32,078 nucleotides of DNA from Levilactobacillus hammesii DSM 16381 (GTDB taxonomy: Bacteria; Bacillota; Bacilli; Lactobacillales; Lactobacillaceae), in assembly GCF_001434395.1 (NCBI RefSeq), contig NZ_AZFS01000039.1, positions 1 to 32,078 of the forward strand, given 5' to 3'. The notes under the pieces are model-generated. The model saw only the letters and a program-made list of their open reading frames with translations. It ran no database searches and was not told the DNA's origin. Every line of letters begins with the position of its first letter. Positions within the stretch are counted from its first letter, which is position 1. Both the position numbers and the translations under genes were made by a program. Shown in pieces: positions 15,044 to 22,383 of this stretch.

Positions 15044-15967
15044 TTGGATATGGGGCAATTGACGAATCAAATTATCCTAATGTTCCTCCTGATGGGTGTC
15101 GGCCTGCTGACTAATAAGCTCGGTTTCATGCACGGTCAGACCGCTACCGACCTCACCAATATCTTGCTTTACATCGTCTCGCCCTGCCTGATTATTAACG
15201 CCTTTGAGCAGCGCTTTTCTCCCAGTCGCCTGCAGAGTCTGGGACTGGTCCTGTTCGGCATTCTCCTGACCTATGGATTAATGGTACTGATCACTAACCT
15301 AGCCTTCAAACGCGTGGCCGACCCCAACCTCCAACGCATCATGCGGTTCGGCGCCGTGTACTCCAATGCCGGCTTCATGGGCGTCCCCTTGGCGAGTGCC
15401 CTCTTCGGTAATACCGGGGTCTTCTTCGCGGTGGCTTCACTGGCCGCCTTCAATATCTTCTGTTGGACGCACGGAATCGCCTTATTTACGCCACGAGAAA
15501 AGAATGACCCCATCAACTGGCGCCAGATCCTGCTAAACCCCAACATCGTCGCCATTGTCGTGGGACTGGCGATCTTTGTGAGTGGCTTTCACCTGCCGAT
15601 TCTACTCAACCATACCGTCACTTACATCAGCTCCATTAACACCCCACTGTCCATGATTGTCATCGGGAACAGTCTGGCGGCGGTAAAATTCAACCGTTCT
15701 TCTCTAAATCAACGGTTATGGTGGCCCTTACTCTTTCGTAACCTGCTTTTCCCGGTGATTGATATTCTGATTCTACGGGCCTTTGGTATCCGTGGCATTC
15801 CCCTGTATACGACCGTGTTAATGGCCGCTTGCCCCGTTGCCGGTAACGTCGTGCTGTTCACACTAAAGGCACACGGCGACACCAGCCCCGCCGTCACGCT
15901 CATGAGTATCTCGACCATCTTCAGTGTTGTCACGATTCCCATCGTCTTTGCCCTCTGCAATCTCTAA
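15044..15967 (+). CDS. AEC-family permease (auxin efflux carrier type)
   Basis: A 307-residue integral membrane transporter with about ten helices in two five-helix halves, as in AEC proteins. In lactic acid bacteria relatives include the malate permease MleP. Family marks are the N-terminal GVGLLTNKLGF and LYIVSPCLIINAF, then GAVYSNAGFMGVPLASALFG and the late MAACPVAGNVVLFT. Two starts are possible: TTG at 15044 with AAGGAA 9 nt before it, or ATG at 15050, 15 nt away. The TTG fits the spacing better. No malolactic enzyme gene is nearby, so the substrate (an organic anion) is open. Confidence 0.88.
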   Translation: MDMGQLTNQIILMFLLMGVGLLTNKLGFMHGQTATDLTNILLYIVSPCLIINAFEQRFSPSRLQSLGLVLFGILLTYGLMVLITNLAFKRVADPNLQRIMRFGAVYSNAGFMGVPLASALFGNTGVFFAVASLAAFNIFCWTHGIALFTPREKNDPINWRQILLNPNIVAIVVGLAIFVSGFHLPILLNHTVTYISSINTPLSMIVIGNSLAAVKFNRSSLNQRLWWPLLFRNLLFPVIDILILRAFGIRGIPLYTTVLMAACPVAGNVVLFTLKAHGDTSPAVTLMSISTIFSVVTIPIVFALCNL

Positions 15968-16030
15968 AGTGAGGATCAAGGCATCGTTAATCGGACTCAC
16001 CTGTCAGCAGGCTAAGTGCAACTCGATACA

Positions 16031-16062
16031 GCGGCCAGGACAACTGTCCCGGTCGCTTTTTT
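16031..16062 (+). terminator. Intrinsic terminator of the AEC gene
   Basis: GCG-CC-GGAC (16031-16041) pairs with GTCC-GG-CGC (16046-16056) with two mismatches, then six T. Confidence 0.85.
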
Positions 16063-16124
16063 CTGTTTAATCCGGTCTTTTTTCCAATTTTGACTTTTTG
16101 AACGTGCCTTACACGCGCCTTGAC

Positions 16125-16157
16125 TGGTATACTAGTTGATATTGAAAACGTTATCAA
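16125..16157 (+). promoter_or_regulatory. MATE promoter with cre directly downstream
   Basis: TGGTATACT is an extended -10 (TATACT at 16128-16133). TTGAAAACGTTATCAA (16142-16157) fits the 16-base cre consensus at every position and would begin at about +2, where CcpA would block the polymerase. The ribosome binding site follows directly. Confidence 0.7.
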
Positions 16158-16171
16158 TTAGGAGGAAGTTC

Positions 16172-17506
16172 ATGGCACCCTTAAAACTAACCGAAGGCCG
16201 ACCCATCAGACAAATCATTCTGTTCTCGCTGCCACTGATTGGTGGGTCGCTCTTCCAGCAACTTTATAATTTTATTGATACTCTAATCGTGGGCCGGCTC
16301 ATCGGCGTGGACGCGGTGGCCGCAATTGGGGCTTACTATCCCCTCAGCTTCCTGATTATGGGCTTTGTCCAAGGAACCTGTATCGGCTTTAGCATCCCCC
16401 TCTCTCACAGCGTCGGCGAGGAAAACCACACCGCCGTGCGCCAATACTTAACCAATGCCGTGTGGCTATGTGTCGCGCTAGCTGTGATTTTAACGCCGCT
16501 CATGGTCGCCTTAACCCCAACGTTATTGACCGCTTTACATACGCCAAACCAGATTCTCCATTTAACCATCATCTTCACGGCGATCTCCTTCTTAGGAATT
16601 CCGGCCAACATTCTCTTTAACTACTCGGCTGATGCCCTCCGTTCCTTTGGTGACGCTGTTCATCCCCTCTATTTCTTGATAGCCTCACTGGTGGTCAACG
16701 TCATCTTAGACCTGATCTTCATTCTGGTCTTCCACTGGGGCATTGCCGGGGCAGCGATTGCCACCGTGATCAGCGAATTTATCGGTGGTTTGTTAAATCT
16801 CACTGTCTTCCCCAAATTCCACTTAGGCCTCACACATAAAGATTGGGCGCTGAACTGGGCGCGAATTAAGAAAATGAACCTGATTGGCCTCCCCATGGGG
16901 TTCGAATACTCCGTTTCCGCCATTGGGGCCATCGTGATGCAAGATGCCATCAACCTGTTGGGAACCAGTATCATCGCCGCCCAATCGGCTGCCGAAAAGA
17001 TCCGCCAGCTCTTCACGCTCCCGATGGAAAGCGTCGGGGCGGCCATGGCCACCTACCAAGCGCAGAACTTTGGGGCTAAGCAACGCGGCCGCATGAAACG
17101 CGGCATCATTGATGGGGTCTGGATTCAGGTCATCTACTCCGCCGCAGCCTTCATAATCATTAATCTGGCAAAGACACCCCTGGTTACCGCCATCATTGGG
17201 CCCGGCCACCCCGATATTATTCGCGAAGCCAACTACTATATCATCATTATCAGTTGTTACTTCCCAGTTCACGGTATCCTGATGATCTTCCGGAATACCC
17301 TGCAAGGTTGGGGCCACAGCTTCTACGCCATCTTCTCCGGCATGGGCGAGTTGATCGGTCGGACCGCCGCTGGTTGGCTGTCCATTGCTGGCTTTGGTTT
17401 CACCGCCATTGCCTATGCCAACCCTCTGGCTTGGGGCTTAGCCCTGGCCTACTGTCTCCTCATGGTCTTTCGGGTCTTTCGCCGGAAGAATTTCTTAGAT
17501 GACTAG
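16172..17506 (+). CDS. MATE-family multidrug/Na+ antiporter
   Basis: A 444-residue exporter with about twelve helices. PIRQIILFSLPLIGGSLFQQLYNFIDTLIVG-type sequence at the N-terminus and the second-half LPMGFEYSVSAIGAIVMQ are typical of the NorM/DinF/MepA branch. MATE proteins expel cationic drugs or metabolites in exchange for Na+ or H+. The frame opens at 16136, but AGGAGG lies 6 nt before the ATG at 16172, which is taken as the start. It is monocistronic. A perfect cre between promoter and start suggests carbon catabolite control, which is unusual for a drug exporter and hints at a metabolite substrate. Confidence 0.93.
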   Translation: MAPLKLTEGRPIRQIILFSLPLIGGSLFQQLYNFIDTLIVGRLIGVDAVAAIGAYYPLSFLIMGFVQGTCIGFSIPLSHSVGEENHTAVRQYLTNAVWLCVALAVILTPLMVALTPTLLTALHTPNQILHLTIIFTAISFLGIPANILFNYSADALRSFGDAVHPLYFLIASLVVNVILDLIFILVFHWGIAGAAIATVISEFIGGLLNLTVFPKFHLGLTHKDWALNWARIKKMNLIGLPMGFEYSVSAIGAIVMQDAINLLGTSIIAAQSAAEKIRQLFTLPMESVGAAMATYQAQNFGAKQRGRMKRGIIDGVWIQVIYSAAAFIIINLAKTPLVTAIIGPGHPDIIREANYYIIIISCYFPVHGILMIFRNTLQGWGHSFYAIFSGMGELIGRTAAGWLSIAGFGFTAIAYANPLAWGLALAYCLLMVFRVFRRKNFLDD

Positions 17507-17556
17507 TTAGCATGGCTGGTCCCATCTTGAATAATTGATTTAACCCTAAGCAGTCA

Positions 17557-17596
17557 AAAAGAGCTCGTAAATCTGCAACGATTTACGAGCTCTTTT
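17557..17596. terminator. Bidirectional intrinsic terminator
   Basis: A perfect 17-bp inverted repeat (17557-17573 with 17580-17596) with a 6-nt loop, flanked by A4 and T4. It lies between the convergent MATE (+) and DHA2 MFS (-) genes. Confidence 0.93.
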
Positions 17597-17624
17597 AATA
17601 ATATTGCTGTTTCACATGGAACAA

Positions 17625-19058
17625 TTACCGATCCGCTTTAGGAATCCGTAAGGCCAGTAAGAAGCCGACAATGGCCAAGGCAAAGGTGAAGAAGAAACCG
17701 TAATGTGCCCCGTTAACGAACGCACCAGCGGCGTGATTGGCACCCGTAGCCATGTAGGCTGCTTGCCCAATCCCTAACAGACTGGTGGCAATGGCCGTCG
17801 CAATCGCACCCACAATCTGTTGCAAGGTGTTCATGATGGCACTCCCATCGGCCGCAATGGGTCCCGTCAGAGAGTTCAAACCATACGTCTGTGAAGGTGA
17901 CATCGCAAGCGGTGCCCCAATCATCAGGATAATGTGTGCCATGATGACATACCAGATGGCACTGTGCGTGCTGGTAAAGGCCAACATTAAGGCCCCAACC
18001 ATGGAGATAATGAACCCAATCCGAGCAGGCATCCGGGCCCCCACGTGGTCGTACATCCGACCAGCGACAGCTGAGACGACGGCGTTCATCACACCACCAG
18101 GGAACATGATGATCCCCGTTAAGGCAACGGGAACCAACAAGCCTTTTTGAATGTACATGGGTAACAGATACATGGCCGACAGAATAATCCCAAAGTTAAT
18201 CATCACCAGGGTCGCACCAGTCCGGAAACCTGGAATGGCAAACGCCCGTAGGTTCAGGATTGGTTTAGGCATGGTTAATTGACGATGAGTGTACCAGGCC
18301 AACACCACAATTCCGACCGCTAAAGCCGCCAGAACTGCTGCTGAACCCCATCCACGATCACTCGCTAGACTGACACCCACAACCAGGCTACCGAAGCCGA
18401 CCGTGGACAATAGGATTGATAGAAAATCAACCTTTGGCCGAGAGACTTCTGCAATGTTTTTCAGTGACGTCACGGCAAAGATAAAGGCGATCACTAAGAA
18501 TGGCACGAATAGCCAGAAGATCCAACGCCAGGAAGCAACTCCCAGTACGATCCCAGCCAGGGTAGGCCCCACAGCGGGGGCAAACATGATGACTAAACCA
18601 ACCATCCCCATGGCAGCGCCCAACTTATAAGGTGGGAAGATCTGCATGGCCACCGTAAACATCAGTGGCAGGATAAGACCGGTCGCAATCCCTTGGATCA
18701 TCCGACCGACCAGTAAGATACCGAAACCCGGTGCAACGGCTGAAATCACCGCACCTACCGTAAAATCAACCAACGCGAACAGAATGACCTGCCGCGTCGT
18801 AAACCATTTTGTAATAATACTTGAGAGTGGTAGGACAATCCCCACCATCAGCATATATCCCGTGACCAGCCACTGTACTGTGGCGGTCGTTACGCCCAAT
18901 TGCGCCATTAATTGTGGTAAAGCAATATTTAGAGATGTTTCTGAGAACATCCCAACAAAGCCCCCGATGAGCATTCCCATCATGGCTAGCATGGGATGTG
19001 CAACTTGTACACGCGCTTTTTTAGCCACATTGGTCTGGCTACTTTGTACTGAATCCAT
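17625..19058 (-). CDS. DHA2-family (EmrB/QacA) MFS drug exporter
   Basis: A 477-residue transporter with 14 predicted helices, the DHA2 layout. The family marks are the ETSLNIALPQLMAQLGV start, WLVTGYMLMVGIVLPLS, and motif C-like GPTLAGIVLG in helix 5. DHA2 pumps export lipophilic drugs in exchange for protons. A soluble head of about 20 residues precedes helix 1. The ribosome binding site before the ATG is weak (AGTGAG and GTG-rich sequence), so translation may be low or regulated. No TetR/MarR regulator gene is adjacent. Confidence 0.92.
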   Translation of the reverse strand: MDSVQSSQTNVAKKARVQVAHPMLAMMGMLIGGFVGMFSETSLNIALPQLMAQLGVTTATVQWLVTGYMLMVGIVLPLSSIITKWFTTRQVILFALVDFTVGAVISAVAPGFGILLVGRMIQGIATGLILPLMFTVAMQIFPPYKLGAAMGMVGLVIMFAPAVGPTLAGIVLGVASWRWIFWLFVPFLVIAFIFAVTSLKNIAEVSRPKVDFLSILLSTVGFGSLVVGVSLASDRGWGSAAVLAALAVGIVVLAWYTHRQLTMPKPILNLRAFAIPGFRTGATLVMINFGIILSAMYLLPMYIQKGLLVPVALTGIIMFPGGVMNAVVSAVAGRMYDHVGARMPARIGFIISMVGALMLAFTSTHSAIWYVIMAHIILMIGAPLAMSPSQTYGLNSLTGPIAADGSAIMNTLQQIVGAIATAIATSLLGIGQAAYMATGANHAAGAFVNGAHYGFFFTFALAIVGFLLALRIPKADR

Positions 19059-19195
19059 TTGTTTTCACACTCACTTTCATTTCAAACACAATGGATTACT
19101 CTACCAGAAAAAAACAGTCTTCGTAAGCAAAAGTTAACTAAAAATTAGAAGTAAACGGTTCCACATCCAAATTCTTACCGTTCCATTAGTATTGT

Positions 19196-20707
19196 CTACT
19201 TTTTGAGGGCCGCAATCTGCTTCCGAATTTCCTGTAACCGTTTTGTATCCAGGTCCGGCGCCATCATTAATTGGTCGTATTCGAACTGTAACCGTGGCAG
19301 ATCCGTCGCTGGCGTGCTCTTCGCCGTCTTGTCTGGATCAATCAAGCGCTGGTCCGTCAGTTCTAAGACGCGCGTGGCCACCTTTTGTCGGAAGGTCTGG
19401 TCATGGGCAACGAATAACACCGTTCCCGGATAACCCACCAAGAAGTCTTCCAAGGCTTGCAGAGCCGGCAGATCCAAGTAGTTAGTGGGTTCATCCAGGA
19501 TCAGCAGGTTGCTGGCACTGACTAAAATGGTCAGGAGCTGCACCTTAACCTGTTCGCCCCCACTGAGCTCACCAATTAAACGGTCATAGAAGATCGCTTT
19601 GAGCCCAAACGCCCCCATGATCTGCCGCGTGCGGTTATCATCCAAGGCAGAAGCACGGCTGATGACCTGCCACACGGTCTGATCGTGAGGAAGTTCCGTC
19701 ATGTCCTGATGGAAGTAGCCCACCCGCGCGCTGGGCGCGAGTCGGGTCCCGTCCTGATGGCTCAAAATGGCTTCAATCAGAGTGGACTTGCCACTCCCAT
19801 TAGGGCCAGCCAAGGCCACGCGTTCTCCCGGTTTTACCCGCAACTGCACGTGGTCGAGCAGATCGTGCTTGCCCCGTTGAAGATGCAGGTCCGTGATGGT
19901 GATTAAATATTTCCCAGTCACTCGTGGTAAATCCGTTGCCACCAGCTTGAGGGCCGAGGTCTCGTGGGGTTTAACCGCCACCGTCTGACGATTCATCCGA
20001 TCTTTAAGCGCCCGGGCGCCCCGCTCCATCTTGGCCGCGTTTTGCTCACGCGTACTCTTCGAATTTGCGCGTTCGGCCTCACTCATACTGCGGCTCCCCT
20101 TACGAATCCGGTCGGCCTTCTCGTGGCGTGCCTGAATCGCCTGTTTCAGGGTTCGCCGTTCACGCTGTTCGTTTTGGTAACGATCGCGATCATTCTGGCG
20201 CTGCTGATCACGCAAGGTGACAAAGTCCTCAAAGTTTCCGTTGTACTGCGTGTACGTGTGATCGGCCAACGACCAGATCTGGGTGGCAACCGCCGTTAGC
20301 AGTTCCCGGTCATGGGAGATCATGATGAGTAGCCCTTTAAAGTGTTGCAGCTGCCCAATCAGCCACTGCTGATGGTCGTCATCTAAGTTAGCTGAAGGTT
20401 CATCTAAAATTAAAATTTCGGGGCGTTGTGCCAATGCCCGGCGCACCCGGTCCAACATGCTTTGACCACCAGAACGGCCATTAGTTGGCGCAATCTGGGG
20501 CACCAAGGTTACTGGTGCCGTCACCGTCCGCTGGCCCGTAAAGTCCGTGTCGGTTCCCGCAATGATGTGGGCTAACGTTGTCTTCCCGGTACCATTGGCG
20601 CCAATAATGCCGATCCGTTCGCCAGTATGTGCGGTTAATTGGTCAATCGTAAATAGCGGTTCACCCGCTACGGTTTTCGTTAATTTATTTAAGTTAATCT
20701 GTGTCAA
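19196..20707 (-). CDS. ABC-F ATPase, probable ribosome-protection resistance factor
   Basis: A 503-residue soluble protein with two ABC domains and no membrane domain. NBD1 has Walker A GANGTGKT (36-43), a much shortened helical part, signature SGGQ (79-82) and Walker B ILILDEP. A charged interdomain helix pair follows (QRQNDRDRYQNEQRERR to MERGARALKDR). NBD2 has GPNGSGKST, LSGGEQ and LLILDEPTNYLD. The short NBD1 and the linker resemble Vga/Msr/VmlR-type proteins, which displace lincosamides, streptogramin A or macrolides from the ribosome. The frame opens at 20800. The TTG at 20707 is chosen because AAAGGGGGA lies 6-7 nt before it and homology begins there. A leader attenuator lies upstream. 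Confidence 0.88.
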   Translation of the reverse strand: MTQINLNKLTKTVAGEPLFTIDQLTAHTGERIGIIGANGTGKTTLAHIIAGTDTDFTGQRTVTAPVTLVPQIAPTNGRSGGQSMLDRVRRALAQRPEILILDEPSANLDDDHQQWLIGQLQHFKGLLIMISHDRELLTAVATQIWSLADHTYTQYNGNFEDFVTLRDQQRQNDRDRYQNEQRERRTLKQAIQARHEKADRIRKGSRSMSEAERANSKSTREQNAAKMERGARALKDRMNRQTVAVKPHETSALKLVATDLPRVTGKYLITITDLHLQRGKHDLLDHVQLRVKPGERVALAGPNGSGKSTLIEAILSHQDGTRLAPSARVGYFHQDMTELPHDQTVWQVISRASALDDNRTRQIMGAFGLKAIFYDRLIGELSGGEQVKVQLLTILVSASNLLILDEPTNYLDLPALQALEDFLVGYPGTVLFVAHDQTFRQKVATRVLELTDQRLIDPDKTAKSTPATDLPRLQFEYDQLMMAPDLDTKRLQEIRKQIAALKK

Positions 20708-20747
20708 AAAGTCGTCCCCCTTTTGAAAGCAGGGATCGATGGCTGGC

Positions 20748-20791
20748 AAAATAAAAAGTGGCCGCATCTCCCATATGGAAATGGCGCCCAC
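20748..20791 (-). terminator. Leader terminator (attenuator) upstream of the ABC-F gene
   Basis: On the minus strand an imperfect 14-15-bp hairpin (arms GTGGGCGCCATTTCC and GGAGATGCGGCCAC, 20758-20791) is followed by TTTTTATTTT. It lies inside the leader, about 40 nt before the start codon, so it should end transcription early unless prevented. Confidence 0.7.
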
Positions 20792-20818
20792 TGATTGCAT
20801 TTGGCAATTCAGTCGGCG
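20785..20818 (-). promoter_or_regulatory. Antiterminator hairpin of the ABC-F leader
   Basis: 20804-20818 pairs with 20785-20798 around a 5-nt loop, with one bulge. The 3' arm shares the bases GTGGGCG (20785-20791) with the 5' arm of the terminator hairpin, so only one of the two can form. Confidence 0.65.
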
Positions 20819-20890
20819 TAACCATCAATCCCAATTGCAGGCCCACTCCACCCCTTAACGGTGATGAAGCTGACAAACATTTGAGAGTGA

Positions 20891-20902
20891 TTAGTTACGC
20901 AT
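20891..20902 (-). CDS. Three-codon leader ORF (Met-Arg-Asn)
   Basis: ATG CGT AAC TAA on the minus strand, with CGAGG ending 10 nt before the ATG, about 30 nt after the predicted transcription start. Stalling of antibiotic-bound ribosomes on short leader ORFs is how several ABC-F and Erm genes are induced. Too short to prove by sequence alone; a second possible leader ORF of 23 codons (20809-20880) lacks a ribosome binding site. Confidence 0.45.
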   Translation of the reverse strand: MRN

Positions 20903-20937
20903 CGGCTGAATACCTCGTTCTTTCTTAAAGTAGGACT

Positions 20938-20966
20938 AGAATAGCATATCGCTGCGTCTTTGACAA
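20938..20966 (-). promoter_or_regulatory. ABC-F promoter
   Basis: On the minus strand TTGTCA (20961-20966), 17 nt, then TATTCT (20938-20943) preceded by TGC (extended -10). The start would be near 20931, giving a leader of about 224 nt. The 20708-21073 gap holds this leader and, beyond 20967, the nrdI upstream region. Confidence 0.65.
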
Positions 20967-21073
20967 GTGACCCCGGCAATTCGCCGGAAATGGCGGCCAA
21001 AACTTAAGAGCATTCCGGCTAGAATCCGAGTACACTAGGGGTAAGTTCACGACCGAAATCGGAGGGAAAATTC

Positions 21074-21544
21074 ATGCAACCATTACGTATCTTATTCATT
21101 TCCATTGAGGGTAACACCCGCAACTTCGTTGAAAATTTAACCGCCTACGCTGCTAAGCAACACGCCCAAGACGCCAACGCACCCGAAATCGTAGCCAACG
21201 AGATCAGTGAAGCCAGTGACTTCGTGGCCGAAACGACCCCTTACTTCTGTTTTGTTCCCACCTACCTGGATGGTGGCAACGGCATCGACAACGGCGTCAA
21301 GGAGCTGATGACCAATGTGCTTGGCGAATACATTGCTTATGGTGATAACGCTAACCACCTCATTGGCGTGGTCGGCAGTGGCAATCGTAACTTTAACGAA
21401 CAATACTGTTTAACTGCCAAGCGCTATGCCGAGAAATTCAGTGCACCATTCATCGCCAACTATGAATTACGTGGGGTTCCCCGCGACGAAAAACGGGTTT
21501 ACGATGCCCTAGTCGCACGGATGAAAGAAGTGACCCCAGCATGA
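21074..21544 (+). CDS. nrdI: NrdI-type flavodoxin of class Ib ribonucleotide reductase
   Basis: A 156-residue flavoprotein. NrdI activates the dimanganese-tyrosyl radical site of NrdF by delivering an oxidant (family knowledge). The FMN loop is SIEGNTRNF (about residues 10-18). FVPTYLDGG and GVVGSGNRNFNEQYC are the later NrdI loops, and YELRGVPRDEKRVYDAL is near the end. GGAGGG lies 7 nt before the ATG. nrdE and nrdF are not in the window. The stop codon overlaps the next start (ATGA), so it is co-translated with a nitroreductase, which is not the usual nrd operon. Confidence 0.9.
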   Translation: MQPLRILFISIEGNTRNFVENLTAYAAKQHAQDANAPEIVANEISEASDFVAETTPYFCFVPTYLDGGNGIDNGVKELMTNVLGEYIAYGDNANHLIGVVGSGNRNFNEQYCLTAKRYAEKFSAPFIANYELRGVPRDEKRVYDALVARMKEVTPA

Positions 21545-22290
21545 TGAATCCAACCCTAACCACCCTGCTGAATCATCGCAGCATTCGCCATTTTACCGAT
21601 GAGAAACTCACGGCCGAAGAAGTTACTACGCTGGTCGACGCGGCGCAACACACGCCGACCAGTACCTTTTCCCAACAATACAGCATCATCAGTGTCACCG
21701 ATCCCCAAAAACTAGCGACGCTGGGAAACATTACCGGTCACCACTGGTTGGAAGATGCGGGCCATTTCTTCCTGTTTCTAGCGGATCAATACCGCAATTC
21801 GCAACTCATTACGGCGACTCCCAGGGCCATCGCCAATCTACACAGCACGGATAAATTCTTAGCCGGCATCTTTGACGCCAGCATCGCCGTGGAGGCCATG
21901 GTGGTGGCCGGCGAGAGCCTGGGACTGGGCAGCACCATCATGGGTAGCGTCCTGAACGACGCCCCACAGTTAATCGATCTGTTCCACCTGCCAGAGCTCA
22001 CGTTTCCAGTGTTCGGCCTAGCCGTTGGTCATCCGGCCGAGGAACCCGAGCAAAAGCCACGGATGCCCCAATCCCTGATGCATTTCACCAACGACTATCA
22101 GCCCCTAGTTGCGGACGACCCAACGCTCGCCGCCTACAACCAAGTCATCACCGACTACTACCAGTCGCGGGGGAAGCAGCAGCGGGAGGAAACTTTCTCC
22201 CACCACATCGCAACCGAGCTCGCCCGTGATCCTCAACAACGGGCCAAACTGAATCAGGCGCTGGAGTACCAAGGCTTTCTTCAAAAATAA
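21541..22290 (+). CDS. NfsA/FRP-type nitroreductase (NADPH flavin oxidoreductase)
   Basis: A 249-residue FMN enzyme of the nitroreductase fold that reduces nitro compounds, quinones or flavins. LLNHRSIRHFTDEKLTAEEV at the N-terminus carries the FMN-binding HRSIR motif. TPTSTFSQQYSII follows, and the central GESLGLGSTIMGSV and GLAVGHPAEEPEQKPR are typical of the NfsA/FRP branch. Two ATGs (21541 and 21544) overlap the nrdI stop, so translation is coupled. It may supply reduced flavin to NrdI; this is inference from the operon. Confidence 0.9.
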   Translation: MMNPTLTTLLNHRSIRHFTDEKLTAEEVTTLVDAAQHTPTSTFSQQYSIISVTDPQKLATLGNITGHHWLEDAGHFFLFLADQYRNSQLITATPRAIANLHSTDKFLAGIFDASIAVEAMVVAGESLGLGSTIMGSVLNDAPQLIDLFHLPELTFPVFGLAVGHPAEEPEQKPRMPQSLMHFTNDYQPLVADDPTLAAYNQVITDYYQSRGKQQREETFSHHIATELARDPQQRAKLNQALEYQGFLQK

Positions 22291-22303
22291 GAATCATAGT
22301 GGC

Positions 22304-22329
22304 GGTCGAGACAATTGTCTCGGCCTTTT
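22304..22329 (+). terminator. Intrinsic terminator of nrdI-nitroreductase
   Basis: GGTCGAGACAATTGTCTCGGCC (22304-22325), a self-complementary stem with one G/T pair, then four T. Confidence 0.75.
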
Positions 22330-22383
22330 GTGATCGCCAAACGGCCATCATCACTGCTACTTAAACCCGACTGGCGTCCGCTT

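Noticed and set aside
20694-21000. Two ORFs of 60-63 codons in the ABC-F leader
   Set aside because: Their starts lie at or before the predicted promoter or lack a ribosome binding site; the region is better explained as a leader with attenuator hairpins.
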